Shown piece by piece: positions 45,447 to 53,718 of a DNA stretch of 64,000 nucleotides. The notes beneath the pieces are model-generated. The model was not told where the DNA came from. It did no database searches and saw only the letters and a program-made list of their open reading frames with translations. Positions within the stretch are counted from its first letter, which is position 1. Every line of letters starts with the position of its first letter. This DNA comes from an uncultured Planococcus sp. (GTDB lineage: Bacteria > Bacillota > Bacilli > Bacillales_A > Planococcaceae), in NCBI GenBank assembly GCA_947502505.1, contig CANNAE010000006.1, positions 62,001-126,000 on the forward strand, given 5' to 3'. Position numbers and translations under genes: made by a program.

Positions 45447-45482
45447 AAAACCCCTAAGCTTATGCGCTTAGGGGTTTTTTAG
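45447..45482. terminator. Bidirectional terminator
   Basis: AAAACCCCTAAGC pairs with GCTTAGGGGTTTT. It serves the DUF2892 gene and the converging acyltransferase gene. Confidence 0.92.
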
Positions 45483-46568
45483 TGTTTTGGTTGCAGCTTG
45501 TGCCTCACTCGGCGCAACAATCGCTTTATTTTTCCGCAGCCAACCTTTAAAGAGCCGGTGCAGCGGCAGCTCGAGCTTGAAATGCGCCAAAATCCCGAAA
45601 AACATCATCAACGCGACCAGTGCGAGACTCATGCCGATGTTGCCCAAAACTTCATGCAGACCGGCTTGGTCCATCCATTCCGAGAAGACATCGAGCACCA
45701 CATTGTGGACGAGGTACAGCGCAAAAGCGGCATTTCCGAGTTGATGGAACAAATTTGGCATGGTGACATCCTTTTTCAAATCGACCACGCCAAGGCCGAT
45801 CAACAACATCATGATAGACAGGCTTGCACTCATTTCAAAACTCATTTCCATAAAAGGGTTCAAGGCATTCAGCCAAGTGACAGGAAAACCAACCAAGCCC
45901 AATGCGATGAATAGATAAGCCAAAATGACGGGTAAATTGGCATGCAGCACGAGCCACGCGCAAACCACGCCCATAATGAACATCAAATTATAGGAAGCAA
46001 ACAAAAAATCGAAAAGAAAATGATCGATATAGACCACGCCGATTACGCCCAATAAAGAAACCATTCCCCAGGCGGCAAACAGCGATTTCCCAATCAAACG
46101 CGGGCTCAAGAACAATAGCGAAAACATGAGGTAAAAATAAACGGTGTATTCCAGCGACCACGCCACGATCAAGAACGGGTCTTGCCATTCAGGATTTGGC
46201 ACCAGGAAAACCGAGGTTAAAATGACGGCCATGTCCCGCTCCGCCCCGGTCGCAAACCACGGCAACAGCAGAGCCAAGATCAAGAACGCCAAGGTCACGG
46301 CCCAATACAGCGGATAGATGCGGATAAAACGGTTAACCAGAAAATCCGCCAATTGCCCTTTTTTGCCGAATTTTTGACGGTAAATATAATACGCCATGAA
46401 CCCTGACAGGGAAAAGAAATAATAGACGCCGCCCGTCAACGGCAAAAGCGCCAGATTCCCCATATTGAACCCGTAGTAATCCATCATGGTCGTCGATAAA
46501 TGATGAAGCATGACCAATATGGGCACCAACGCCCTGGACAATTGAATCAGCACCAGCTTCCTTCTCAT
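45468..46568 (-). CDS. Acyltransferase family 3 (OafA/YrhL-like) membrane protein
   Basis: A 366-residue protein with about ten helices, of the acyltransferase-3 family that O-acetylates surface sugars. Motifs: RALVPILVMLHHLSTT with its His, FFSLSGFMAYYIY, and NRFIRIYPLYWAV with the RxxR/YPxYW signature. The ATG at 46568 is chosen over the GTG at 46577, which overlaps GGAGGGGTG. The extracytoplasmic SGNH domain found in OafA is absent, but a separate SGNH gene lies just upstream on the same strand (46778). Confidence 0.88.
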   Translation of the reverse strand: MRRKLVLIQLSRALVPILVMLHHLSTTMMDYYGFNMGNLALLPLTGGVYYFFSLSGFMAYYIYRQKFGKKGQLADFLVNRFIRIYPLYWAVTLAFLILALLLPWFATGAERDMAVILTSVFLVPNPEWQDPFLIVAWSLEYTVYFYLMFSLLFLSPRLIGKSLFAAWGMVSLLGVIGVVYIDHFLFDFLFASYNLMFIMGVVCAWLVLHANLPVILAYLFIALGLVGFPVTWLNALNPFMEMSFEMSASLSIMMLLIGLGVVDLKKDVTMPNLFHQLGNAAFALYLVHNVVLDVFSEWMDQAGLHEVLGNIGMSLALVALMMFFGILAHFKLELPLHRLFKGWLRKNKAIVAPSEAQAATKTLKNP

Positions 46569-46744
46569 TTGCCCCACCCCTCCACCGCAAATCCATCTGC
46601 AAGCTAAAAGACCTAAGTTAATTCTTTATTATCAGATAATTAAAAAATTTATAGATACAATATACCACGTTCGATAGAAATCACAAGCATTTTCTCCTGC
46701 ACTATGGCAGCGTTTTTCAGACGGTTTAATCCAAGGCATAAGAA

Positions 46745-46772
46745 AAACCCGGAAGCCAATGGCCCGGGTCTT
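46745..46772 (-). terminator. Terminator of the SGNH gene
   Basis: On the minus strand ACCCGG pairs with CCGGGT, followed by TTTTC. Confidence 0.7.
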
Positions 46773-46777
46773 GTCAT

Positions 46778-47503
46778 TCACTGACGCTCTTTTGCGATTG
46801 CTATGCCGGTAGTTTGCAAAGTTTCGAGCAGCAATTGGTGCATGATCTTATAGCCCTCTTCGTTCGGGTGGATTGAATCCAGCCAGATGGACGGCACTTT
46901 CCCCATTTTCCGCGTGTTTGTGACGACGACGCCTTGCGACCCGATCGCTGAATTCCACATGCGGAACAACAAGTTGGTGAAACCGAAATACTGCACTTCT
47001 TTTTTCATCGAATTATATAAACTATTTTGGACAATGAGCACTTGCTCGTTGCTTTTGCGGATAGTTCCGTAAATTTCTAATAAATTGCGGCGGTATTTCT
47101 TTTTCAATGGAACAAACTGGCGAATCAGCTCGCTTGCTCCCCCGCCCTGGTATTGGCGCAGCAAGTCATTGCCGCCGATATTCAGCAGCACAAGATCGGC
47201 TTGAGCCAACTCTGCTCGCCAATGCTCAGCCCGCAGCCGTTCGACCAGGCCGTCGCTCGTTAAGCCATTGATGCCGAAGTTCAGCACTTCGCTGTCCGGG
47301 AAACTGTCTTCCAAATGCCTTGCTATTCCGCCTTTTGTCCCGTAGCCATACGCGACGGAATCGCCGAGAATGACAATCTTATCTATATGACGCGGCTTTG
47401 CCGCATTGCGCCGTTTACGTCTGAGTGCCTTTTGGTAAAGGGCACTCGATGGGAAATTCTTGCCCAATCTATTGCACGCCCCCTTGCTATCGTATCCCTT
47501 CAT
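46778..47503 (-). CDS. SGNH/GDSL hydrolase
   Basis: A 241-residue esterase-like protein with block I IVILGDSVAYGYG, block III NIGGNDLL and the catalytic Asp/His in DSIHPNEEGYKIMH. There is no signal peptide; the first 40 residues are basic. Start uncertain: the ATG at 47503 has only GGAAA upstream, and a TTG at 47467 after AAGGGGG is an alternative. It may act with the adjacent acyltransferase on envelope acyl groups. Confidence 0.88.
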   Translation of the reverse strand: MKGYDSKGACNRLGKNFPSSALYQKALRRKRRNAAKPRHIDKIVILGDSVAYGYGTKGGIARHLEDSFPDSEVLNFGINGLTSDGLVERLRAEHWRAELAQADLVLLNIGGNDLLRQYQGGGASELIRQFVPLKKKYRRNLLEIYGTIRKSNEQVLIVQNSLYNSMKKEVQYFGFTNLLFRMWNSAIGSQGVVVTNTRKMGKVPSIWLDSIHPNEEGYKIMHQLLLETLQTTGIAIAKERQ

Positions 47504-47602
47504 TTTAGCATATTTCCTTGTTTCTTTCCTTTTTTGCGCTTTGATGCATAACCTGCAGTGCGGGGCGGGTATGGACCATTAAAGCCTAAAGGAGGAATAT
47601 TG

Positions 47603-48604
47603 ATGGATCAGCTTTACCTAATGATTGGCCTTATAATCGTCGTCCTTACTTTGACCGATTTTATTTGGACGACTTTATGGGTTGATGGCGGCGCCGGGCC
47701 ATTGACCCGCAAGCTCACTTCGACCTATTGGACGTTTCATAAGCAAGTGAGCCGAAACAACTCCAAGTTTTTAAGCCTCGCGGGACCGGTGATTCTGGTC
47801 TCTACTTTGGCGACATGGATTTTTCTATTATGGGCGGGCTGGACCTTTATTTTTGCAAGTTCCGACATGATTGTCGATACCAAAGACGGTGGCCCGATCT
47901 CCTGGGTGGAATACGCTTATTACGCCGGCTATTTGATTTTCACGCTTGGCAACGGCGAATTTGCCCCTGACGATGGCATCTGGCAAATTGTGGCGATTTT
48001 CGCGACCGGCACCGGCATGCTATTCATTACTTTTGGCGTGACGTATTTGCTGCAAGTGCTAAGTGCCGTATCGGAAAAGCGTTCGCTTGCTTCGAGCATC
48101 AGCGGCATTGCCAAAGATCCCGCTTCTTTCGTTAACAGCTCATGGAATGGGGAAAATTTTGACAACCTCAACCTATTGCTCGACACTTTTGCAAACGAAT
48201 TAAGCAACGCCGTGTCAAAATACAATGCTTATCCGGTACTCCATTATTACCGCAGTTCCACACACGACCGCTCGTTGCCGGTCAATATCGTAGTCCTGGA
48301 TGAATCCTTGACCTTCTTGAAACATGGCATTCCAAAAGAAATTCAGCCCAATGCCTTATTGATGCAAGAACTCTCAAGCACCATCACCAGTTATTTGGAT
48401 ACCTTGCATAACTCATCCATCGATGCATCCGCGGTGGTGCCTCCCCATCAAGTGCTGGCAAACCTCAACGGGGCAATTCCCACGATTGATGCCGAAAACT
48501 ACGAGAAAACGATGGAATCGCTTGAATGGCGAAGAAGAAAACTTCTTGGCCTCATTGAAATGACAGGTGAACAATGGCCTGGCACAGCAAACGACATTGA
48601 ATAA
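47603..48604 (+). CDS. Two-helix ion channel family protein
   Basis: A 333-residue protein with four hydrophobic segments in the first 150 residues and a soluble C-terminal half. The pore region reads YYAGYLIFTLGNGEFAP (residues 106-122), the position of a potassium-channel filter, but it has TLGNG where TVGYG is usual. The domain is otherwise as in Ion_trans_2 proteins. AAAGGAGG precedes the ATG; the frame from 47558 is not needed. Ion selectivity cannot be assumed to be K+. Confidence 0.82.
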   Translation: MDQLYLMIGLIIVVLTLTDFIWTTLWVDGGAGPLTRKLTSTYWTFHKQVSRNNSKFLSLAGPVILVSTLATWIFLLWAGWTFIFASSDMIVDTKDGGPISWVEYAYYAGYLIFTLGNGEFAPDDGIWQIVAIFATGTGMLFITFGVTYLLQVLSAVSEKRSLASSISGIAKDPASFVNSSWNGENFDNLNLLLDTFANELSNAVSKYNAYPVLHYYRSSTHDRSLPVNIVVLDESLTFLKHGIPKEIQPNALLMQELSSTITSYLDTLHNSSIDASAVVPPHQVLANLNGAIPTIDAENYEKTMESLEWRRRKLLGLIEMTGEQWPGTANDIE

Positions 48605-48653
48605 TTGAATAACCAATGAATAAACATAAGTTTTGAACAATCTGCGAGAAATG

Positions 48654-48688
48654 AAAAAAGCGCGTACTTGTGGCGCTTTTTTTCATTC
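48654..48688 (+). terminator. Probable terminator of the channel gene
   Basis: AAAAGCGC pairs with GCGCTTTT across a long loop, followed by a T-run. Confidence 0.6.
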
Positions 48689-48791
48689 CCTATTTTTGTC
48701 GGTGTTGCCAAAAAAGTTGAAAAGCGTGTTTCAGGGTTAAAGTTTCAGGGAACAATTTGAAGGATGAGATTTTGAAATTGGAGGCTACGTA

Positions 48792-49523
48792 ATGCAAACA
48801 ACAATTCCTGCTTTATTGACAAAAGAAGATTTCACGAACCGCAACGACTTGCCCGAGTGGTTGCTGCGCGAATACAAGACTTTCCATGAGACGGTGACTG
48901 ACAAGACCTTCCCGTGTTATTTCGGCAGAAGCGGCGAGTTGAAAGGCGAACTGCGCTATGCATACATAAGCCAGGAAGATTGGTCAAACTTGCCTGGAGC
49001 CGTGGCGGAATTTTTGACCTTATTCGAAGACCCAAAACATAAGCGCCATGGCTTGTTTGTGTTTGTGGAGCCTTTCGAATCCGAAGGGCCGCTGGACGCT
49101 TACCGCGAACAGTTCTGGGAGATTCTCCAGTATCTTCATGATATGGATGATACCGAATGGCCGGAACAAGCGCCACGCGATCCTGATCATTATTTATGGG
49201 ATTTCAACTTCAAAGGCGAACCCATTTTCATCTTCGGCAACGCGCCTGCCTATAAACAGCGCCGCACCCGCCACCTCGGCAATTCGATGGTGCTCGGTTT
49301 CCAGCCGAGAAGAATCTTCGAAGGGCTGACCGGGACTGAAAAAGGCGGCATCATGTCGCGCGAGAAGGTTCGGGAACGTGTCGAAAAATGGGATGAATTG
49401 CCGACCCACCCAGACATCAGCCATTTCGGCGACCCAGAGCATAATGAATGGAAGCAGTTCTTCATCGGGGATGATGTGGAGCCGGTCAAAGGCAAATGCC
49501 CATTCTCTCATAAAGAACTTTAA
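48792..49523 (+). CDS. YqcI/YcgG family protein
   Basis: A 243-residue protein of the YqcI/YcgG family. Typical segments: FPCYFGRSGELKGELRYAYI, the conserved DPDHYLWDFNFKGEPIFIFG and HLGNSMVLGFQPRRIFEG. It ends GKCPFSHKEL. Family members are widespread in Bacillales and often near haem or guanitoxin-type (haem-oxygenase-like fold) chemistry; the function is not established. No N-terminal signal is visible. Confidence 0.9.
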   Translation: MQTTIPALLTKEDFTNRNDLPEWLLREYKTFHETVTDKTFPCYFGRSGELKGELRYAYISQEDWSNLPGAVAEFLTLFEDPKHKRHGLFVFVEPFESEGPLDAYREQFWEILQYLHDMDDTEWPEQAPRDPDHYLWDFNFKGEPIFIFGNAPAYKQRRTRHLGNSMVLGFQPRRIFEGLTGTEKGGIMSREKVRERVEKWDELPTHPDISHFGDPEHNEWKQFFIGDDVEPVKGKCPFSHKEL

Positions 49524-49528
49524 CCATT

Positions 49529-49566
49529 AAAAAGCGTCCGTACAGTTTTCCTGTACGGACGCTTAG
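49529..49566 (-). terminator. Hairpin copy 1 (left half of a split bidirectional terminator)
   Basis: AAGCGTCCGTACAG pairs with CTGTACGGACGCTT around TTTTC. The A-tract (TTAAAAAG) lies only on the left, so it works for the minus strand. An identical hairpin with its T-tract only on the right lies at 49869. Confidence 0.85.
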
Positions 49567-49868
49567 TTTGTCGAGAAAGATAATAAATCGTATTTTCCGA
49601 AGCTTATCGCTCGCTTTCCGTGGGGCGGGTATCGAGCCTCCTCGTCACTTCGTTCCTGCGGGGTCTCTCAAACCCGCTAGTCCCACAGGAAAGATAAGGT
49701 CGACCTATGGGAGAACTTATCTTTGCGAAGTAATGCACAGCATTATTGAGCAGAAGGGTTTACGAGCGAACGCTTCTCCAAATACTTAGAAAGATCATTG
49801 ATTATTGAATGTAGAAAAAACGACTTCATTCTAAGTCGTAATGGATTAATAGACTTCTTCAACACTCT
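49567..49868. repeat. Inserted structured repeat between duplicated hairpins
   Basis: About 300 bases with no credible gene. The centre folds as nested stems: CTTTCCGTGGG (49614-49624) with CCCACAGGAAAG (49682-49693), GCGGGT (49625-49630) with ACCCGC (49672-49677), and an inner GAG/CTC. A second hairpin, AAGATAA...TTATCTT, lies at 49690-49722. The core resembles palindromic repeats seen widely in Bacillales intergenic regions (from memory). Its borders match a duplication of the terminator hairpin. Confidence 0.6.
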
Positions 49869-49907
49869 GAGCGTCCGTACAGTTTTCCTGTACGGACGCT
49901 TTTTTCT
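49869..49907 (+). terminator. Hairpin copy 2 (right half of a split bidirectional terminator)
   Basis: The stem and loop are identical to the copy at 49532, followed by TTTTTTC on the plus strand. No A-tract precedes it. Confidence 0.85.
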
Positions 49908-49911
49908 ATAG

Positions 49912-50898
49912 TCAAGCTTTGTTTTTTTGCCGTTCTTTGAACTTCTTTACCGTGGTGCCCTTGTCGAGTTGCAGTTCATCCTCGGCAGCCTCACTTTCTT
50001 GTTCTTTCCCTTCAATCTGGGAAATAAGGCGATCCACCACTTGCTGGGCAAACGGCTGCGCACTGGATGGGGATTTGACGGACGTCAAGCCGGCTTCCTC
50101 CCCTTCTTGAGCTTCCCCTATCGCCACGATGCTGATCTCTTTCGGGACTTTGAATCCTGCACTTGCCAAGGAGTTGAATAATTGCAGCCCTTCTTCATAG
50201 CTTGCCGCTACAAATGCACTCGTCGGCTTTTTGAATGAACGCAATTCAGCTGCAATGGCATCGAAATCCGAGGGGCTTTGTGTCGAATGGATGCGTTTTT
50301 TACGCAGTTTCAACTGATGGTGCGCCAGCGCTTCATAATATCCTTGAAGCCGCTCGCCCTCATCCGATACATCTCCTCCCACCCAAGCGATCTGCTGGTG
50401 GCCTTTTTCAGCCAGATGGCTGGTGGCAAGAAATGCCGCTTTACGTCCATCAAATGGTTTCTCTTCGCCGGCTGTTTCTTCTGCTTGCAAGAATGCGGTA
50501 GTTTCATTTAAATACGCTTTGAATTCATCAGCCAGGCTGCCCATTCCAATCACGCCGGCTGCCCCGCTCACTAAAGCTTTGTTGTCTTCCATCGATTCAC
50601 CGCCAGTCAAAGCATGAGCCGCCAACCGGTAGCCGGACGCCTGGGCCGTTTCAGTAAATTCACGCATGCGGGAGAAATCATCAGCTGCGCAATCCTTCGA
50701 AAACAGCAATATGAGTTGTTTGGAAGCTTCGGGGGGCGCCGCATGAGGCGTGCTGGCATTCCCGTAATCCAATTCGGCAAGGGCCTGCATCACTTTGTCA
50801 TAAGTTTCCTTCTTAACTTGCTCAGGCCGGTTCAATACGCGAGACACTGTCGTTTGAGAGACTCCTGCATGTCTTGCCACTTCTGTAGTCGATACCAT
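49912..50898 (-). CDS. LacI family transcriptional regulator
   Basis: A 328-residue repressor. The N-terminal HTH is VSTTEVARHAGVSQTTVSRVLNR, followed by a periplasmic-binding-protein-like sensor domain. Residues about 310-328 end in a basic tail. The ATG at 50898 is chosen because AGGAAGG lies 9 nt upstream; two earlier ATGs are too close. No transporter or catabolic gene is adjacent, so the ligand is unknown. Several AT-rich palindromes lie upstream. Confidence 0.9.
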   Translation of the reverse strand: MVSTTEVARHAGVSQTTVSRVLNRPEQVKKETYDKVMQALAELDYGNASTPHAAPPEASKQLILLFSKDCAADDFSRMREFTETAQASGYRLAAHALTGGESMEDNKALVSGAAGVIGMGSLADEFKAYLNETTAFLQAEETAGEEKPFDGRKAAFLATSHLAEKGHQQIAWVGGDVSDEGERLQGYYEALAHHQLKLRKKRIHSTQSPSDFDAIAAELRSFKKPTSAFVAASYEEGLQLFNSLASAGFKVPKEISIVAIGEAQEGEEAGLTSVKSPSSAQPFAQQVVDRLISQIEGKEQESEAAEDELQLDKGTTVKKFKERQKNKA

Positions 50899-51035
50899 TT
50901 TCATCATCCTTCCTATTCATTCATTCGTTGAATACACTATACCACATCAAAACGGGATATTCACCTGGACATTCAATATTGTATTCCCACAAAGAAGTTG
51001 GGAAGCACTTTCGAAACAAATATTGACCAATTAAT

Positions 51036-51057
51036 TTATGAATAAAATTATTCATAA
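51036..51057. promoter_or_regulatory. Perfect 22-bp AT-rich palindrome
   Basis: TTATGAATAA and TTATTCATAA are separated by AA. With two nearby GAATATAATTTATTC repeats it lies in the intergenic region upstream of the LacI gene. Confidence 0.5.
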
Positions 51058-51075
51058 GGAAACTCTTGTTTAAAT

Positions 51076-51153
51076 GAATATAATTTATTCGATTCAATAA
51101 AACAACTCCGGAACAGCTCTGGGCGACTCTTCTCTGATGAATATAATTTATTC
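51076..51153. repeat. Pair of GAATATAATTTATTC repeats
   Basis: Exact 15-bp copies lie at 51076-51090 and 51139-51153. Each is a near-palindrome (GAATA/TATTC-like arms). They may be operators for a regulator such as the adjacent LacI protein. Confidence 0.5.
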
Positions 51154-51176
51154 AACCGAATAGTGAATAACCAAAA

Positions 51177-51206
51177 ATAAAAAAGCGTACAGCAATCGCT
51201 GCACGC
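51177..51206 (-). terminator. Terminator of the HNH-domain gene
   Basis: GCGTACAGC (51185-51193) pairs with GCTGCACGC (51198-51206) with one G-U; on the minus strand a T-tract follows. Confidence 0.8.
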
Positions 51207-51214
51207 CTGAGTCG

Positions 51215-52105
51215 TTATTCTTCCATAAAGAAATTATTTCTATGCCACCTGAAATAAGGAATGTTTGCCTCATCCGCTGCGATGCGCAAGTTTTTCTTCA
51301 AGCCATAACGGCCCGCTAGTGGTTGGAGCTCTGCTGACATCCTAAGCGTGCCGGCTCCGGTAAAGGAAATCTGCCCGCTTTCGTAAAGTGCCGCATGGTT
51401 GGCGCATAATAACACGCCATTCGCAGGATCGATTCGCTCTGCATCATTGCTGTCTTTCCACGCTTTGCTATATGCCGCTTTCAGCAGTGCGGGATTGTCA
51501 AGGCCGCAAATGGCGCATTTATTCTCCCAGCGCTCCAGCTGCAATGCTTTAAACTGGCTTTTCAACTCCCTGAATTTAAGCCGCAGCAAGTATTCAGAAT
51601 CCATCATCCAGGCAGTCAAGGAATTGTATTTTTCCTCACGCACGGCATCGTAAACAAATTCCAATTGCTCGATATTGCGCCATTTTGAAGACGATAATAA
51701 TTCCAAGAACACCAATGCTAATGATTCATTGCACGGGTATAGATACCCCGAGTTGCCATTGCCGTCCGGTTGAAAAGCGGAATACTTGATTGGCAAGTGT
51801 TGAGCCACGATCTTGATGCAAGACGCAATTTCCAATGGGTCGTCAAGTTCCAAGTATTCACAAGGCGCAAGCCATTCAGCTTGTGGCGTCCCTTCCGACT
51901 GAACGCGCGCATCTTCTTGTATGGTGCCAACCGCAACGAGCGCTCCCCTGACATAATGGAAGGTGCGGTCCCCTTTTTGCAGCGAGTTGACCCGCTCCCA
52001 TGAATGCGGCGTGGCTCCCGATTTATCTTTCATAGGCGCCCGGACTATCCCGAGGCGCTTTTCTTCTCTATAGGTTTCCCCCTGCATGACGATGTAGCTA
52101 TTCAT
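51215..52105 (-). CDS. EVE-like plus HNH-like domain protein
   Basis: A 296-residue protein. Residues about 1-110 resemble an EVE/PUA-like modified-base-binding domain (HSWERVNSLQKGDRTFHYVR then GALVAVGTI). Residues about 190-250 resemble an HNH nuclease with the cysteine pair CAIC (C197, C200), RIDPANGVLLCANH and GQISF. The usual catalytic His of AAHIKPW is absent: the sequence reads AAYSKAW with Tyr at 212. The Asp after NH is also Ala (NHAAL). Such proteins are related to type IV restriction enzymes; this copy may bind modified DNA without cutting. Confidence 0.75.
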   Translation of the reverse strand: MNSYIVMQGETYREEKRLGIVRAPMKDKSGATPHSWERVNSLQKGDRTFHYVRGALVAVGTIQEDARVQSEGTPQAEWLAPCEYLELDDPLEIASCIKIVAQHLPIKYSAFQPDGNGNSGYLYPCNESLALVFLELLSSSKWRNIEQLEFVYDAVREEKYNSLTAWMMDSEYLLRLKFRELKSQFKALQLERWENKCAICGLDNPALLKAAYSKAWKDSNDAERIDPANGVLLCANHAALYESGQISFTGAGTLRMSAELQPLAGRYGLKKNLRIAADEANIPYFRWHRNNFFMEE

Positions 52106-52197
52106 TACGTGCCTCCTGACAATTGCTTTCTTCTATTCTACCATCATTTCGCCATTTCCGCGCGGGCGCACGGCAAACTAAGCGAACGGCGGGCAAG

Positions 52198-52229
52198 AAA
52201 AAACCATCCCCTAAAAGAGAATGGCTGTT
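52198..52229 (-). terminator. Probable terminator of ctaG
   Basis: On the minus strand AGCCATTCTC can pair with GGGGATGGT through G-U pairs, followed by TTTTTTC. Confidence 0.6.
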
Positions 52230-53007
52230 AAACTGCGCGTGCGATCTGGCCAGGCGCAGCCGCTTTATACCAGCTATAGCAAAAAAGGAAGATGAGTACG
52301 AGGTCGATGCCGTCTCCGCCATAATACATGATCAATGCCCCCATTTCCCCGTCCCTGGTTGCAACTCCAGTGGGCGGCGCGGCGTAAAGGGTTTTCGCCA
52401 ACACTTTATGTGCCGCAAGCGCCACTATGAGGACGACAGCGCGCAATCGGAAGGAATGCCGGTGAACTGTCAAGTCTGCGTATAGAATGGACCAAGTGAA
52501 TACATAACCAGCCAACAACACATGAATATGAACCAATGCATAAACCCATACTGACTGGTGCATCCATACGAATAAATCCGTCCGGTAAAGAATAAATAAT
52601 CCCCCGAAATTCAACAACGCGGTCATGACGGGGTGGCTGACAATTGAAATGTACCGGCTATTCAATAGACGGCTCAAATGCCGAGCAGGCTTTGTCGGCA
52701 AGCTTCTCATCAATAATGTCAATGGTTTGCCGTATAGCAATAATAAAGGGGCCAGCATGCCGAGCAGCAAATGCCCTGCCATATGGGCGGAAAAACTTCG
52801 ATGTGCTGCGTCCGCTAAAGGGCCCACCAATGAAATGCCGGCGGCTGCCACGCCACTAAACCAAAACAGGTAACGGCGCAGAGGCCATTGTTTATAGCGT
52901 CTATTGGTCCAGGCGGCAAGCGCCGCATACAATAGCAAGGACCCAGCGAGCACTACAACCGCTGCCAGCGGAAACCACAACGCTGCGGGGCTAAGATGAT
53001 GTAGCAT
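52228..53007 (-). CDS. ctaG: Cytochrome c oxidase assembly factor CtaG (caa3 type)
   Basis: A 259-residue membrane protein with about seven helices, of the caa3_CtaG family required for cytochrome caa3 oxidase assembly in Bacillus. Typical segments: SFSAHMAGHLLLGMLAPLLL, LVHIHVLLAGYVFTW and AHKVLAKTLYA, all histidine-containing. The ATG at 53007 is 4 nt after the DUF2243 stop, so both genes form one operon. The open frame to 53079 lies inside DUF2243 and is not used. Oxidase subunit genes are not in this window. Confidence 0.9.
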   Translation of the reverse strand: MLHHLSPAALWFPLAAVVVLAGSLLLYAALAAWTNRRYKQWPLRRYLFWFSGVAAAGISLVGPLADAAHRSFSAHMAGHLLLGMLAPLLLLYGKPLTLLMRSLPTKPARHLSRLLNSRYISIVSHPVMTALLNFGGLFILYRTDLFVWMHQSVWVYALVHIHVLLAGYVFTWSILYADLTVHRHSFRLRAVVLIVALAAHKVLAKTLYAAPPTGVATRDGEMGALIMYYGGDGIDLVLIFLFCYSWYKAAAPGQIARAV

Positions 53008-53011
53008 CGCT

Positions 53012-53491
53012 TTATGCAAGCCGCTCTTTCTTGGCCGATTTCGCAAGGGCGATTCCCGCGATGAGCAGGGCAGCGCCAAATAAATTCCAACTCAAGTCAT
53101 AAGGCCAGAGCTCGACATGATAGCGGACTTGGTGAACCTTGAGCACCTTATGGTCAATGATGCCGTCAAATAACTGGAATGCCCCGGAACCGATCAGGAT
53201 AGAGGCTATCCAATACTTCATGCGGACCGCTTGGCGCCGTTTCAAATCTGCGAACAGGAATAGCCCGCCAACCGCCGCAAACCAGGCAAAAGAATTCAAC
53301 AAGCCATCTGCTAAAATGCCGATTTGCGGTGTCGCTAAATCGTAGAAATGATGCCATTGGAGCAATTGATGAAAAATGACTTCGTCGATAAATGCCATCG
53401 AGCCGATGCCGAATAATATGCCGGACCACAAATTCCGTTTATTGAGTGCGTGGGCCGACTCGCCTGCGGCTACCTGTTCGTTACTTGCCAT
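53012..53491 (-). CDS. DUF2243 membrane protein
   Basis: A 159-residue protein with four helices and conserved histidines (FIDEVIFHQLLQWHHFYD, DGIIDHKVLKVHQVR). It matches DUF2243, which is commonly next to ctaG. The pairing suggests a role in copper or haem handling for oxidase assembly, but this is inference. The ATG at 53491 is used because the earlier ATG (53506) overlaps GGAGGGG. Confidence 0.88.
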   Translation of the reverse strand: MASNEQVAAGESAHALNKRNLWSGILFGIGSMAFIDEVIFHQLLQWHHFYDLATPQIGILADGLLNSFAWFAAVGGLFLFADLKRRQAVRMKYWIASILIGSGAFQLFDGIIDHKVLKVHQVRYHVELWPYDLSWNLFGAALLIAGIALAKSAKKERLA

Positions 53492-53525
53492 GTGCTGCCC
53501 CTCCATTCTTTTTTCTGCTGAGTCA

Positions 53526-53712
53526 TTGAAAAAAGAGCCTCTGGCCGGGCTCTTGACTCTGCATCGATGCGGTTGCCATATCCGATCTCCGTTTCTTCTA
53601 GCTTCGCTACGATTGCAGGAAAGACCCCTCCCATTTTCGAAGAATGGCCTTCATCAACTAGGCCCGTCGATCGCCGAAGGCCAGAAACTCTTCACTATAA
53701 ATGCTACTGTTA
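53526..53712 (-). ncRNA. Structured leader with terminator before DUF2243-ctaG (candidate attenuator or small RNA)
   Basis: A promoter at 53719-53746 and a terminator (AGAGCC/GGCTCT then T6, stem 53534-53553) define a transcript of about 180 nt before the DUF2243 start. Inside are GGCCTTC with GAAGGCC around a 23-nt segment, and CCATT-CTTCGAA-AATGG. No other minus-strand gene lies upstream, so the terminator must act on this leader. It fits no riboswitch I recognise. Confidence 0.5.
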
Positions 53713-53718
53713 TTGTGA

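Noticed and set aside
49568..49789. A 73-codon ORF inside the inserted repeat
   Set aside because: It follows the stems of a palindromic repeat, has no ribosome site and gives an implausible protein.
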